Positions 11,746 to 22,349 of a stretch of 64,000 bases of DNA are shown one piece after another. Position 1 is the first letter of the stretch; every line of letters starts with the position of its first letter. The stretch covers positions 21,243,092-21,307,091 of the forward strand of contig OX467090.1 in NCBI GenBank assembly GCA_950106755.1, written 5' to 3'. Source of the DNA: Climacium dendroides (taxonomy: Eukaryota > Streptophyta > Bryopsida > Hypnales > Climaciaceae). The position numbers were made by a program, and so were the translations under genes. The notes beneath the pieces were generated by a model. That model saw only the letters and a program-made list of their open reading frames with translations. It ran no database searches and was not told where the DNA came from.

Positions 11746-12743
11746 TGTCCTCCATTTGCCTCAATCACTGCTTGTAACCTAGAAGGCATAGAATGACATA
11801 ATTGGAGGAGCTTTGTATCACTAATTAACCTCCACTCTCTTTCAATAATTGTCTTCATGTCATCTAAGTTTCTAGGCCTATTTGGATCATGTTGCACTGC
11901 ATCTTTCAGAATCTTCCAAAGGTTCTCAATTGGATTGAGATCGGGAGAGTTTGCAGGCCAATCAAGCTTCTCCAAAAGGTGTGATTGTCTCCATTCTCCA
12001 CATAGTTTGCTACGATGGACAGGTGCGCCATCTTCCATGAGCAATCCTTGTGGCACTCTACCTATAAAATGAAGCAACTCGCCATTGTAAACCACTTCAA
12101 CAAAATCCTTAGCAGAGCGTCGATCCTTAGGCATAAAAACAAGTTGTGAAACTTGTCCTCCAGCAAATGCACCCCAAATCATCAAAGAAGTTCTCCCACT
12201 CTTAAAAGTTGGAACTATACAATCTGATGCATAGCGGTCATATGCAGTTCTCCAAACATGAATTTGTCTAGAATTTTTTCCAACTTCAAAAGTAGACTCA
12301 TCTGTCCAAACAACTCGCTCCCATTCTTCTACACTCCACCTACAATACTTCTGAGCAAAAGCCAATCGTTGAGACATGTGACGAGGTGTCAAAAAAGGTT
12401 TTTTGACTGCAATTCGACTATAAATGCCACTCCTATGTAAAGCCCTTCGAATAGTATTTCTAGACACTTGAGTAGGACACATATTAGTAATCTCTGAGAG
12501 TGTTAAGCGACGATTAGCTTGTGAGACACGTTTAATAATACGAACATCTCTATCACTAAGCTTCTTAGCATGATTTCCACCACAAGGTTTGCTTCTGTAG
12601 GTTCCATCTTCTCGAAATCTCTTCACCAACCTCTGAACTGTTCTAACAAGGACTCCAACAATAGCTGCAATATCAACTCCTGTCTTTCCTCCCTCACTCA
12701 AACCTATAATGCGAGCACGAATTTCAACTGAAATAGCCATCAT
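11733..12743 (-). CDS. Tc1-like DD34E transposase, intact
   Basis: A 336-residue protein with no internal stop or frameshift, starting ATGATGGCT. Residues 1-55 form a paired-type helix-turn-helix (IRARIIGLSEGGKTGVDIA, then TVQRLVKRF). A second HTH region lies around 62-110, including TLSEITN and SRNTIRRALH. The catalytic core has D148 in VVWTDEST, D238 in LLMEDGAPVHRS and E273 in NSPDLNPIENLW, with exactly 34 residues between the second Asp and the Glu. DD34E is the Tc1 signature; plant mariner-like elements are normally DD39D. The length is typical of Tc1 transposases (about 340). It should bind the terminal inverted repeats and move the element by cut-and-paste into TA sites. The motif style resembles Tc1 proteins of fungi and animals, so horizontal transfer is a fair inference to be tested. 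Confidence 0.95.
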   Translation of the reverse strand: MMAISVEIRARIIGLSEGGKTGVDIAAIVGVLVRTVQRLVKRFREDGTYRSKPCGGNHAKKLSDRDVRIIKRVSQANRRLTLSEITNMCPTQVSRNTIRRALHRSGIYSRIAVKKPFLTPRHMSQRLAFAQKYCRWSVEEWERVVWTDESTFEVGKNSRQIHVWRTAYDRYASDCIVPTFKSGRTSLMIWGAFAGGQVSQLVFMPKDRRSAKDFVEVVYNGELLHFIGRVPQGLLMEDGAPVHRSKLCGEWRQSHLLEKLDWPANSPDLNPIENLWKILKDAVQHDPNRPRNLDDMKTIIEREWRLISDTKLLQLCHSMPSRLQAVIEANGGHTHW

Positions 12744-13529
12744 CTACAACTTTCAAAATGGTAATTGGATCCAAAAAAATTACTAACTAACCTCATGTCT
12801 GGAGCACTCAAATCTTAATCTAACCTTAATTAGTAATCACCCACCATCCATGATCCAACTCTCATTCACTCAATCTCCATATTACCTTCCTCAGTCACCA
12901 CATTACCTCACTCACCATGATCCAACCTTCATTCACTCACTCAGTGACTATAATTCAACCCTCACATAGCCTCACTTACTCATCACATACATTCACTAAG
13001 TCACCATGATGCAACCCTTACATAGCCTCACATAGCCTCACTCATCAAACAATCATACTCAGTCATCACATAGCTCCAGTTAACCACACAGCACATAGCC
13101 TCACCCATCAAACAATCATACTCAGTCATCACATAGCTCCAGTTAACCACACAGCACATAGCCTCACCCATTCAGTCAACACATCCTTCATGCACTCATG
13201 TCCCCAAAATCTTCAATCCTCTAATTGGAAAAATAATCACCCATTACTTGCCTTAGCACACATCCTACCTCCTGTAATGCTCAATTTTGAAAGCAAGCAT
13301 TCATATTGAGAGGAAAAGCTTCTTCATGCACATATGGTGTTCAAATTTTAAACAAGTGCATTCTTTTAGATGTGACAAGTACACACATCTAGATTTGGGT
13401 ATCCTTGATTTTGTTGAGAAGCATTTATGTATGGGGATTTGGACATTTGGACAATTTTAGACCAAAAGCATGAGTGTCCATATTCTTACAATATTCTCAA
13501 TATATTCTAAAACTGTTTCTCACAACTAC
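12744..13529. repeat. Interior of Tc1-like element with 63-bp tandem duplication
   Basis: Non-coding sequence between the transposase start and the right arm. At about 13040-13170 a 63-bp unit containing cagtcatcacatagctccag is repeated almost exactly in tandem, inside a wider tract of ttcactcac- and acatagcctcac-type words (about 12840-13190). It probably holds the transposase promoter, but no clear TATA box decides it. Confidence 0.7.
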
Positions 13530-14474
13530 ACATATCGGTAAATTGTGTGTGCCTTTTTTTGTATAAATTTTTTGACCTTGAATTTTGGCACACTTGTTAT
13601 TAACATAAAATATATCTTGTGCCAAAAATTTCATGGTAAATAGACAATTTCTCAGCCCTTGGGAGGGTGTCAAAGTTGGTAGTAGTGATATGGCTTCTCC
13701 CAATGTTTCCTACAACTACACATGTTGGTAGATTGTGTATATCTTTTTTATTATAAATTTTTTTACCTTAAAATTTGTCACACATGTTATTAACATAGAA
13801 ATTATTGTATAGAAAAAATTTCATGAAAAATAAAAAAAATATCAGCCCTTGGAAGGGTGTCAAAGATGGAAATAGAAAAATGGTTTCTCAAAGCTGCCCA
13901 TGTTGGTAGATTTTAAATATCTTTTTTTGTAATATTTTTTTGTCCTTGAAATTTGGCATACATGTTATTAACATAGAAAGGGTTGTGTGACAAAAAATTC
14001 ACGGTAAATAGACAATTTCTTAGCCCTTGGAGGGGTGCCAAAGTTGGTAGTAGTGAAATGGTTTCCACAAGTGTTTCTCAAAACAATACATGTTGGTAGA
14101 TTGTGAATATCTTTTTTTGTATTAATCTTTTGGACCTGAAATTTGGACCATATGTTGAAATCATATATTAGTTTTTGTTCCAAAAATTTCATGGCAAAAA
14201 AAAAAAATTCCAATCCTTGGGAGGCTGTGAAAGTTGGCAGAAGTGAAAAAAATTCCACAACTACCCATGTTGGTAGATTTTGAATAACTTTTAAATGGTG
14301 AATCTTTTGGCCTTGAAATTTGTACCATGTGTTATTAACATAAAGATCAAGCTGTGGTAAAAATTTCGTGGTAAAATACCAATTTTTCAGCTCTCGGGAG
14401 CCTCTCAAAGTTGGCTGCAGTGAAATTTTCTTCACTGCGATTTCGAAAACGCCAATTTGAGTGGGACCCTACTG
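13530..14474 (-). repeat. Right terminal inverted repeat of Tc1-like element
   Basis: Mirror image of 10801-11745 with the same five subrepeats in reverse order. Divergence from the left arm is concentrated at the inner end (for example aaattgtgtgtgcc against the left arm's aatctaccaatgtg). Confidence 0.9.
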
Positions 14475-14476
14475 TA

Positions 14477-15799
14477 CAGTCACCCATAATAAGCACTGTG
14501 TGCACCCCATATACCACATCTACTTCACATTTGGGCTCACCCAAAAGTATCATATTCCCTAGATATTGATTACATTAGATGTACATAATTAAGACATGAG
14601 AATTTATGAGAATTTAGAGTCTACAATACAAATTATAGGTGATTTGATTTCCAAGTAATGCATGCTAAAGTGCATTAGAATCATGTTCCAATTGCCATTA
14701 AGATCCAACCAAAATAATAATTTATAACATAAAATATGTTCTCATATAAGATTATAGACGTTCATGCCTTTTCATACAAATAGAAAGGAGAGCATGGAGC
14801 TAGCTATAGAATGTAGCTACCTAAATAGAAAGAACAATATTAATAAATGCAATGTTTGTTAGAGTTGATACGTTCAACCAAATTATAATATAACTATATC
14901 AAGATACCTATAGAAAGATTCATTGCTTGGAGGTATAATGAACTACGCTTAAGCAAATACCCACCTTAGATGAAGTTTGAAGCCTCAAGAGGGCATTTCA
15001 CTGTTTCAGGCCTATTCCCTGAGTTGAGAACGTGTCAAAATTTAAAAAATTTAAAATTTAAAAACATTAAAAAATATTTTATCAAAAAAACATTAAAAAT
15101 TAATTAATTAACTAATATTATTAGATGTGGTAGGATCTTGACCACGTCAAACTATTGATTTGGTAGAATTCCCAAAGTTCCCCATAATTTAAGAACTCAT
15201 GGGAACCTACAATCTTCTAATGGCATCAAATTTCATTTAATGCATACGATATTTTGTAATCAAAACTCAGAAACTTGATTATGCTTGTTTCTTAAATCAA
15301 GGTTGGATATTCAAATGTTCATATTATATTACTTTCAAAACCCTTTAAGTTATTGATCTTGAAAAAGTAAGTATAAGTCATGTTCAATATAAAGATGTAG
15401 AAAGATTTTTCCAAATGAATATATGCTTCATGGGCTAAACATAGAAAAACAAAATGCCTTGAACTAATAAGATGATATATCAAACTTGTTGTAGAATACA
15501 ATCATCATTGTGAAAAAGGTATTGCAACAAATAGTATCCTTTCCAATAGATTCTAGAGAACTCTTAAATGCCTTTTGTATACAAAAATGACATGAATCAT
15601 TTTATATTATATGATAGGATAATGCAGTCTATAGATTCTAGGATTATTGTTAGATAATTGAAGAAAAAATAATTGAAGATAATGCAGTCCATGTAAATAA
15701 AGTTCTATCTCTTAAACAAACTTCAATTCCTACAATAGTACATTATAACTAGTATGAACTTTAAAGGTTATGGTTGAAAGGAAAAGACACATCATTCAA
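14477..15799. other. AT-rich intergenic sequence, no feature seen
   Basis: About 1.3 kb right of the Tc1 element. A simple tract of aaatttaaaa and attaaaa words lies at 15038-15120. No gene, repeat pair or RNA gene was recognised. Confidence 0.5.
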
Positions 15800-17820
15800 T
15801 GACTCTTCGTTTTCAACGGAGTCTACAATGGTCAAATTGCTCCATCATTAGGTAACAAGTGAGCGCTTGAGCTAGTTGCCCTTCCAACCTCGCAATGTTA
15901 AGAACCATTTGGGATTTCTCTTGTATGAGTTTCTTCTCCATCCTCACAAGTTCCACCCTGGCATTGTCATCAAACATTCGCTCTTCTCTTCTGAACTCTA
16001 CAACTATCCTTTCATTTCAGACTCTCTCATGGTTATTTTCTTATTGTATTTGTTGCAATACACTGATAGAGCTTGGAGTGCCAAGACCTAATCCATCCAA
16101 ATTTGAACCTTTGATTCTTGCAAATTGAGGCATGAACATTAGTAGATTGCTTAGGTGTGGCAAAATGATAATTTCGGAAGAAGCTCTAACTTCAATTAGT
16201 GACTCTATTCTACAATAAAGAGGAAGGATGTTCATGTTTCTCATCAAGAAGGTTCCACACACAAGGCAAGGCTTTCACTTTCATTTGTTTTCAACCAATG
16301 GAAACACATAGGGCCAACAAAAGACATGCCCACACAAAGTTGCAAGTGGATTAGACGAGGACTTTGAACATATTTGGATGTGGCCCTATTAAGTTGTCCT
16401 TATTGGCAACAACATCAAAAATAGTGGATAGTGCATTAACACTCCTTCCTTCCATTCCTTCTTTCCATAACTCCCTATTGATCTTCTTGCTTACACTACT
16501 AAAAAATGGTATCCAAGTCAACAAAAATTTAACAATTTTTTGTTGACTGGGATATTGTATTGATTATTTTAAATTTTTTTTGTTGATTTGGTACAAGTTA
16601 ACAAAATGATCATTGAATTTTTGTTGAATCAGATAGTATAACGTTTAAATCAACAAAAAAGTTAACACTTTTTTGTTAAGAAAAGATGCCTCTCACTCAT
16701 TGTTGATAAAAGAGAGGTGACTTTAGTGACACAAGAAAGGAGAAGATAAGCTCTTTGTATAAATGAGGTGATAAAAGGTCAAACAAACCATATGGGATAT
16801 GTGAATCACTCATAGTCTTAATTTACATATCTTGTATGGTTTGTTCTACCTTCTTTCACCCCATTTGTATAAAGAGCTTGTCTTCTCTTCTCTTCTCTTC
16901 TATCACCAAAGTCACTTCTCTTCTATCACCAATCTTTAAGTTATGAGAAATTAATCTTATTTCTTCTTAATAATTTATAAAGTTTAATTTTTTAAATTAA
17001 ATTATAAAGTCTAATTTATAATCCTATCTATGTGTCATTTTTTGCATATGTGGCGATTTGTATTGGATTGATTTTTGGCTTGTGATGTGGCATCCATTCA
17101 TTGAACAAATTTATAAATGAATTAATAATATTATTTTTTTGACTTGACTACCATAACAAAATGGACAACAATTTTTTGTTAGGTACTATCCAAGACAACG
17201 CGACCAAGGATACAAACAACATCAACACTTTTTTGTTATAGTGGTCACTGTTTTCTACTCATGTTAGCGATGTATTGACTCTGACCACCACTGATTTGTA
17301 CTAAAGCACTTCCTTCGTTCAGTCCCAAATGCATAAAAAACTTAGGCCACTCAATTCCACCATTGGAATCCCTCTCACACAAGTTCTTAACAAAAGTTCT
17401 CAAACTCTGCTTCAATGTGATGTCTATAACATCTAGGTAGAATTGCTTATAAAGGCCAAGTGGTGCAAGCCTTGGTTGTGAGATTCAACTTGAGTGAGTC
17501 TCATGTAGATCCAACCTCATAAAATTTCATGTCGAACCTCGGCACTTCGCTCTTTCTAGATTTTGTGCACACCAACATTGTGAACCGGAAATGAGAATCT
17601 AAAGAGCTGCGGAAATCTTGCTTGTGTTTATAAGTGGTCTTGCAGTTGCAGCCTTCCAGTCATCGATATACTCCATTACAATTGGTAAGTTGTGCTTCTT
17701 GTTCGCTGTTGTGGAACATATCTTGGATGGATTAATCGTCTTGTGCATCTTAACTCCCAAACAAGCAAATCCGAATGATCCCTGACTTTGTGGAATTGGA
17801 GACCTTGCACAATTCAGCAA
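15800..17820 (-). pseudogene. Decayed gene of unknown function, split by a transposon
   Basis: Minus-strand stretches read like real protein but in broken pieces. 17599-17820 encodes 73 residues ending KISAAL. 17241-17480 contains YLDVIDITLKQSLRTFVKNL and GGIEWPKFFMHLGLNEG. 16400-16493 contains INRELWKEGMEGRSVNAL. 15850-16000 contains a charged, coiled-coil-like stretch, VRMEKKLIQEKSQMVLNIAR. Stops and frame changes separate them, and the CACTA-like element at 16494-17243 lies between two pieces. I do not recognise the family. The order on the minus strand is consistent with one ancestral gene, but exon borders are not resolved. Confidence 0.45.
16494..17243. mobile_element. CACTA-like non-autonomous element inside a gene remnant
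   Basis: It starts CACTACTAAAAAATGG and ends TTTTTTGTTATAGTG (reverse complement CACTATAACAAAAAA), a plausible but imperfect terminal pair. The 3-bp flanks do not match (TTA and GTC). Repeated aacaaaaaa and tttttgttga words lie near both ends. Internally, the aagctctttgtataaatg arm at about 16747 pairs with catttgtataaagagcttg near 16863, forming a foldback around catatgggatatg and tacatatcttgta. No coding capacity. Confidence 0.6.
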
Positions 17821-19106
17821 GTCAAACTTTTTATTTATTTATTTGTGCATGGAGCTACCATCACATTCATGAAGTTCTATTGACCGGCCTTAAAATTTTT
17901 GTCTTAACTTCAGTTGGCCTTGGGTACATGAGAGATAATATAGTATATATGACCTATTTTCAACAATGTTAAGCATTTTAGCATGTGTGCAATTGAGTGT
18001 AGAGGTGGGAAAATAAGTTTCTCTTGTTAGGGAATAGAAATAATGATGATTGCACTATTTTTTGCTAAATTTTCCAGCAAGTTTGGAATGAGTAGAAATT
18101 AAGAAAATGTAGATTACAGTCCGATGATATACAAACAAACCTATTTTTGAGTAGCAAGAAATTAAAAACTGGTCTTGGCAACTTCATTAGTGTCAATGTG
18201 TTATTTGTCACCCATCATATTCCCCTCCTTCATGAAAATAGGTCTCCCTATCTTGAGCAAATATGGCCTTAGTTGGAATTATGCCATAAATCTTAGCTGA
18301 ATTGCTTTTGAGGCAACCATCCATATATTAGTTATCAAAGTTCCTAAATATGCCTTTAATATGGACCAAACCCAAAGAAATTTCCACCTACTAATTGTGA
18401 ACACACACTAATTGTGAAGACTAAAACCATCCTAAGCTCATTTAAAAATTTTGTGATTTGCATTGGTGCAAATCTTTAAAAAAACATAGAACATAAACAT
18501 TTGAGGAAAGTGCAACTTTGTGACATTAAAACTACTACATTATAGCTTGAAAGCACCTATACAACTTCACTTCTCTTCAATGATTAATAACCTTTTTTTA
18601 ACCTTAAATAATCTTGTCATCAATGTATGTGATTTTGAATGCTATGAAATTTGAAGTTATATACTTTAACACAATATTCATTAAAATGAGAGTTTTCCAG
18701 TGAAATGGGAGTTGAGGAAGAGACTTTCAACCATGAATTTAATATACTTGTACATCAATGACTACCAGAAAAGCATTGCAATGACACAGAAAGCGTATAC
18801 AGAAGGTACAGATTCCAAAATCGAAGGTCAAAATTGTGACTTCTTCATAATTTATAGGAAGTCATCAAATATACATGTATTGGATGTATGCACTATAAAC
18901 ATAGAGTAATCCATGTACTAAACTACTACTTCCATCGTAGACTACACTTGTATAAGATACATATGATGTAAAACGTAGGGTTCAGGAAGCACTACGACTA
19001 AGCACTGGGACTTTTGTGAAATTGGCAATTGCGTCCAGAAGATGAAGGCTTCGTGACCAAAAGGTTATGAGCTTGCCTTTATCAACAGCAGAGACAAACG
19101 TAGGGA
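17821..19106. other. AT-rich intergenic sequence, no feature seen
   Basis: No convincing gene, RNA gene or repeat pair. The short frames at 17775-17972 and 18700-18909 have no recognisable motif. Confidence 0.45.
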
Positions 19107-19254
19107 TTGTCAAAGCCCGGAAATTGGAGAGTTGAATACCACCTGTTCCCCTACCAAATATTCTCAGACATTGCACCGGAGAAAGTGCAATGCAAAAGAT
19201 TATTTGGTGAGGGAACAGTTGTTATTCAACTCTACAACATCCGGGCTACGACAA
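19107..19254. other. Imperfect hairpin 1 (about 70-bp arms)
   Basis: The left arm (ttgtcaaagcccgg ... gacattgcac, 19107-19176) pairs with the right arm (gtgcaatgc ... ccgggctacgacaa, to 19254) around a short loop of about 8 nt, with scattered mismatches. The shape fits an inverted duplication or a young microRNA-like or siRNA-producing locus. The outer arm sequence is shared with hairpin 2 at 19285. Confidence 0.7.
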
Positions 19255-19284
19255 CGTACTGTCCATAATGACTATGAGGTCCAC

Positions 19285-19572
19285 GATTGTCAAAGCCCCG
19301 GAAATTGTAGAATCGAATACCAGTTGTTTCCCTAGTTGAGCCAATTCGTGGTAGAAGAAAGCAAACATTATATAACCTTAACTCTCAACTACTCTTCAAA
19401 TGTACTCTCACACACCACAATGTCCAAAAAGCAATGTATGAGTGTACATTAGAAGAATAGCTGAGAATAAAGGTTATATAATGTTTCCTTTCTCTTCTAC
19501 CATGAATTGGCTCAACTATGCACATAGTCGGGTCTAAGACATCGACTCTACAACTTCCGAGTTTCGACAATC
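19285..19572. other. Imperfect hairpin 2 (about 135-bp arms)
   Basis: The left arm begins gattgtcaaagccccggaaa and includes gttgagccaattcgtggtag and aaacattatataacct. The right arm carries the matching aggttatataatgttt, ctaccatgaattggctcaac and tttcgacaatc. The loop is around 19420-19440. There are mismatches and one small insertion in the right arm. The outer part resembles the outer arm of hairpin 1, so the two look like successive products of one inverted duplication family. Confidence 0.72.
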
Positions 19573-19839
19573 CCATACATTATTCTCTACTATTCATAAA
19601 ATTGGGCTCAAGGCCTTACTAAGGTTTAGGGTTTTTATTTTTCTACTCTCTACACAAACTTAGGGATTGTTGAGCCTACATGTACATAATTAGGACCTCT
19701 TCTACATACAATTGTACATGAGCTACAAGATGTAGTCCTCAATTTCTCCCGAGCCTTTAGAATTTCTTCTCTCCGACTGTATCCCCCCTTGTTAATCTGT
19801 CCGAGGTTGCCTCCATTGCGCTTACAACGACCTTCTCTT

Positions 19840-20106
19840 CTAGATGCTCCAACTGGGAGTTGAAACAACAGTATAAAACGATCCACTGTGTTTCTGTTTC
19901 TTCAAACTCCCTTGTTCCAACGGAACCTGTGGACGTGGAATGGATTGCCCAGAAGCAATAACTACAACCGATTCTCCAAGCGGACTATTTGGAAACTTGA
20001 ATTTCTCTTCCACTATGGACATTGGATAATTCGCGTCTCCATAAAGCTCACGCCCATCACCCAATAGTTTAGGGTCATCTCGGACCATCACCCATGTATT
20101 GTTATA
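19840..20106 (-). pseudogene. Coding fragment of unknown function, cut by an insertion
   Basis: On the minus strand the frame reads VMVRDDPKLLGDGRELYGDA, then FKFPNSPLGESVVVIASGQ. It looks like an exon of a real protein rather than chance. At its upstream end the frame runs into the CACTA-type element 20107-21281. Beyond that element, just past 21281, the reading resumes with a few codons (ATGATGTTC on the minus strand). I do not recognise the family. A downstream stretch near 19760-19800 (GYSRREEILKARE) has a near match at about 21440-21480 (GYSRGPEILKARE), pointing to a duplicated fragment. Confidence 0.4.
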
Positions 20107-21281
20107 CACTAGAAGAAAAACGTGTCCGTTGCAACCCACTGAGATACGACTATGTGTCCTATACAACTGAGATGCGACTGTAGCCCTCTATATTTGCACC
20201 AAATTTCACGTGTATGTAGTTGTAGTCACAAAGTAGTCGGAAAATGAAGAATAGGGTTACGATATTGTAATAGAAGAACTGACATGAGGTATTCTACATC
20301 CAGTATTCATCATAGTTGTCCATATGGACAGCTATCCGCGAAGTAGAGTCCACCATGGAAAAATGCAATCGCTCTGATTACAGGCTGCAACTAAAAACTA
20401 GAAGATTGCAACTTAGAAATGACTCAAATGCAACTAGGAATCAACTATAATGCAACTAGAGCCCGACTACAGTGCAACTAAAAAACGATTCAAATGCAAC
20501 TAGAGAACAAGTGCAATGCAACTAGAACATGACTGGAAATCGATTCAATTGTCCCATATCGATTGTCAAGAATACCATCAGCTTGAACAGATAAGAATGG
20601 TAAGTTATAGCATTCTTGTGTAATGAATTTTGATAGTGAAATTCTAATATTTATATATTTTGTAGATTTTTACACTTTGTAGATTTCTATAATCTACAAC
20701 TCTATAAATTATAACCAAGTCGCAAACCAGTTGTATGTCAATCGCAAACCAGTTGCACACTAATTGCAAACGAGTTGCACATCAATTGCAAACTAGTTGC
20801 ACACTAGTTGCAAACCAGTTGTATGTCAATCGCAAACTAGTTGCACACTAGTCGTAAACTAGTTGCACACTAGTCGCAAACGAGTTGCACATCAATCGCA
20901 AACTAGTTGCACACGAATTGCAAACTAGTTGTATGTCAATCACAAACCAGTTGCATTTTAGTCGCAAACGAGTTGCACATCAATCGCAAACTAGTTGCAC
21001 ATTAGTTGTATGTCAATCGCAAACCAGTTGCACATTAGTCGCAAACCAGTTGCACACAAATAAGTGAAATAACTTCCACATCAGCAACCACGTCACAGCA
21101 GTTCATCAACGAAGTTCTCCATTGCCTATCAAATGACAAACAACCTCGCGACTACAGTGCAACTCATGCGACTTGTCCACTGCGACTGTGGACTTCAGAA
21201 TATTACTAAGTCGCAAATGTCCGATACGACTACAAACCAGTTGTAAACCGCAGTCGCAAAATCCTGCTTTTTCTTCTAGTG
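20107..21281 (-). mobile_element. CACTA-type non-autonomous element, copy B (inverted)
   Basis: Reverse-oriented relative of 860-1985. It starts CACTAGAAGAAAAACG and ends GCTTTTTCTTCTAGTG, with the target duplication ATA (20104-20106 and 21282-21284). The same minisatellite (gcaaactagttgcacac-type units) occupies about 20720-21060, with more units and a different unit order than copy A. The frame at 20885-21067 is the repeat read in frame. No transposase is encoded. The insertion interrupts the coding fragment at 19840-20106. Confidence 0.93.
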
Positions 21282-21423
21282 ATAGAACATCATTACCGAG
21301 CAGTCCTAAATGTATAATGTATGAACCCCTAGTATTGATGGAAGACTATCACTTATAAATTCCCAACATGTACTTCTTTGTAGAGTGTCACTCTACAATA
21401 TGAACACATAATATGAACAAGTA

Positions 21424-22008
21424 TTATATGTGTGATTTACATCGCTGTAATTCCCTCGCCTTGAGAATCTCAGGCCCCCGACTGTATCCTGTATTTGGCT
21501 TCTTGTACTCATTCCACCGTTGATGCCTTTGTCGTTGTAAGAACATGCGGTCCGATGCGTCGAGATGACGAGCATCACTTCGAATTCTCTGCACCCCATC
21601 ATGTGTCTTAGACATCCGGACGCTCCTTGACAGGACATACCTGGGACGGCACCTTGCACTATCGCAAGCAGCTCCGATATGAGTATCACGAGATCCACCA
21701 GTATCATGAGATCCACGAGAGATCCCTAACTTGTTCCCTGGTGCAACAATTTGTGTTGTGGCCTCGTCATAAAGCTTCTTTTTTGGCGCCATGTCTGATG
21801 CCACCGGCGATAACTGAGAAGCAAGTGGCCCCCCGCAGCGCAAAGGAGAAGGTGAGCAGGACTTTGGCAGACGTGGGCCGTTATTAGGCGGACTATCCAC
21901 CACACCATCATCCACGGGCTTGGTAGAATAGTCCATTGTGGAGTTTGTTGTTGCCGCCGAGCACAGAAAGTTCCCCCTGCTCAGGATTGCATACTGTCCA
22001 TAGTCCAA
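21424..22008 (-). CDS. Possible exon, unknown function
   Basis: An open minus-strand stretch of 194 codons, rich in Arg, Ser and Asp (for example RMFLQRQRHQRWNEYKKPNT), ending near GYSRGPEILKARE. Its base composition is closer to the coding exons at 22350-27777 than to the AT-rich flanks. It lies just downstream of the FCP1-like exon and could be another exon or an unrelated captured fragment. No splice pair was resolved and no family is recognised. Confidence 0.3.
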   Translation of the reverse strand: MDYGQYAILSRGNFLCSAATTNSTMDYSTKPVDDGVVDSPPNNGPRLPKSCSPSPLRCGGPLASQLSPVASDMAPKKKLYDEATTQIVAPGNKLGISRGSHDTGGSRDTHIGAACDSARCRPRYVLSRSVRMSKTHDGVQRIRSDARHLDASDRMFLQRQRHQRWNEYKKPNTGYSRGPEILKARELQRCKSHI

Positions 22009-22349
22009 TATAGAATCCGCCGACGCAACACATGGAAGGTGATCATCTCCATCAGTTGAATTCCATACATCATATTTATATCATGACCACGAAATAGAAC
22101 TGCATAGCATTGAGAACATGAAACACCATCCACAAACAAACCTAGAACGTGAATCAATCACACCATCCAAGCAACTAGGAAGCTCCAATCGAGCTGATTT
22201 GAGACACGAGCACTAAACCATGACTATTTTATTAGAGGCATAAGGATTGAAATTACAAATCTCCAGAAAGTAGGCTTAAATCAGTTCGACTCGAGCTAAA
22301 TTAGACCAGAGCATGGAAATCGAGAACCTATGCCTCCCTTAGCGTAGTC

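Larger units (their letters stand above)
10801..14474 (-). mobile_element. Complete Tc1-like DNA transposon with long inverted repeats
   Basis: The 3674-bp element begins CAGTAGGGTCCCACTC and ends with its exact reverse complement, flanked by TA at 10799-10800 and 14475-14476, the target duplication expected for Tc1/mariner elements. The terminal inverted repeats span about 10801-11745 and 13530-14474. An open stretch of 155 codons is the same in both arms (10840-11307 and 13968-14435), so the arms are identical over at least 465 bp. Each arm is made of five tandem units of about 177-190 bp starting near 10861, 11038, 11228, 11406 and 11596. The transposase gene lies between them on the minus strand. 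An intact reading frame plus near-identical arms suggests a recent insertion. Confidence 0.95.
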
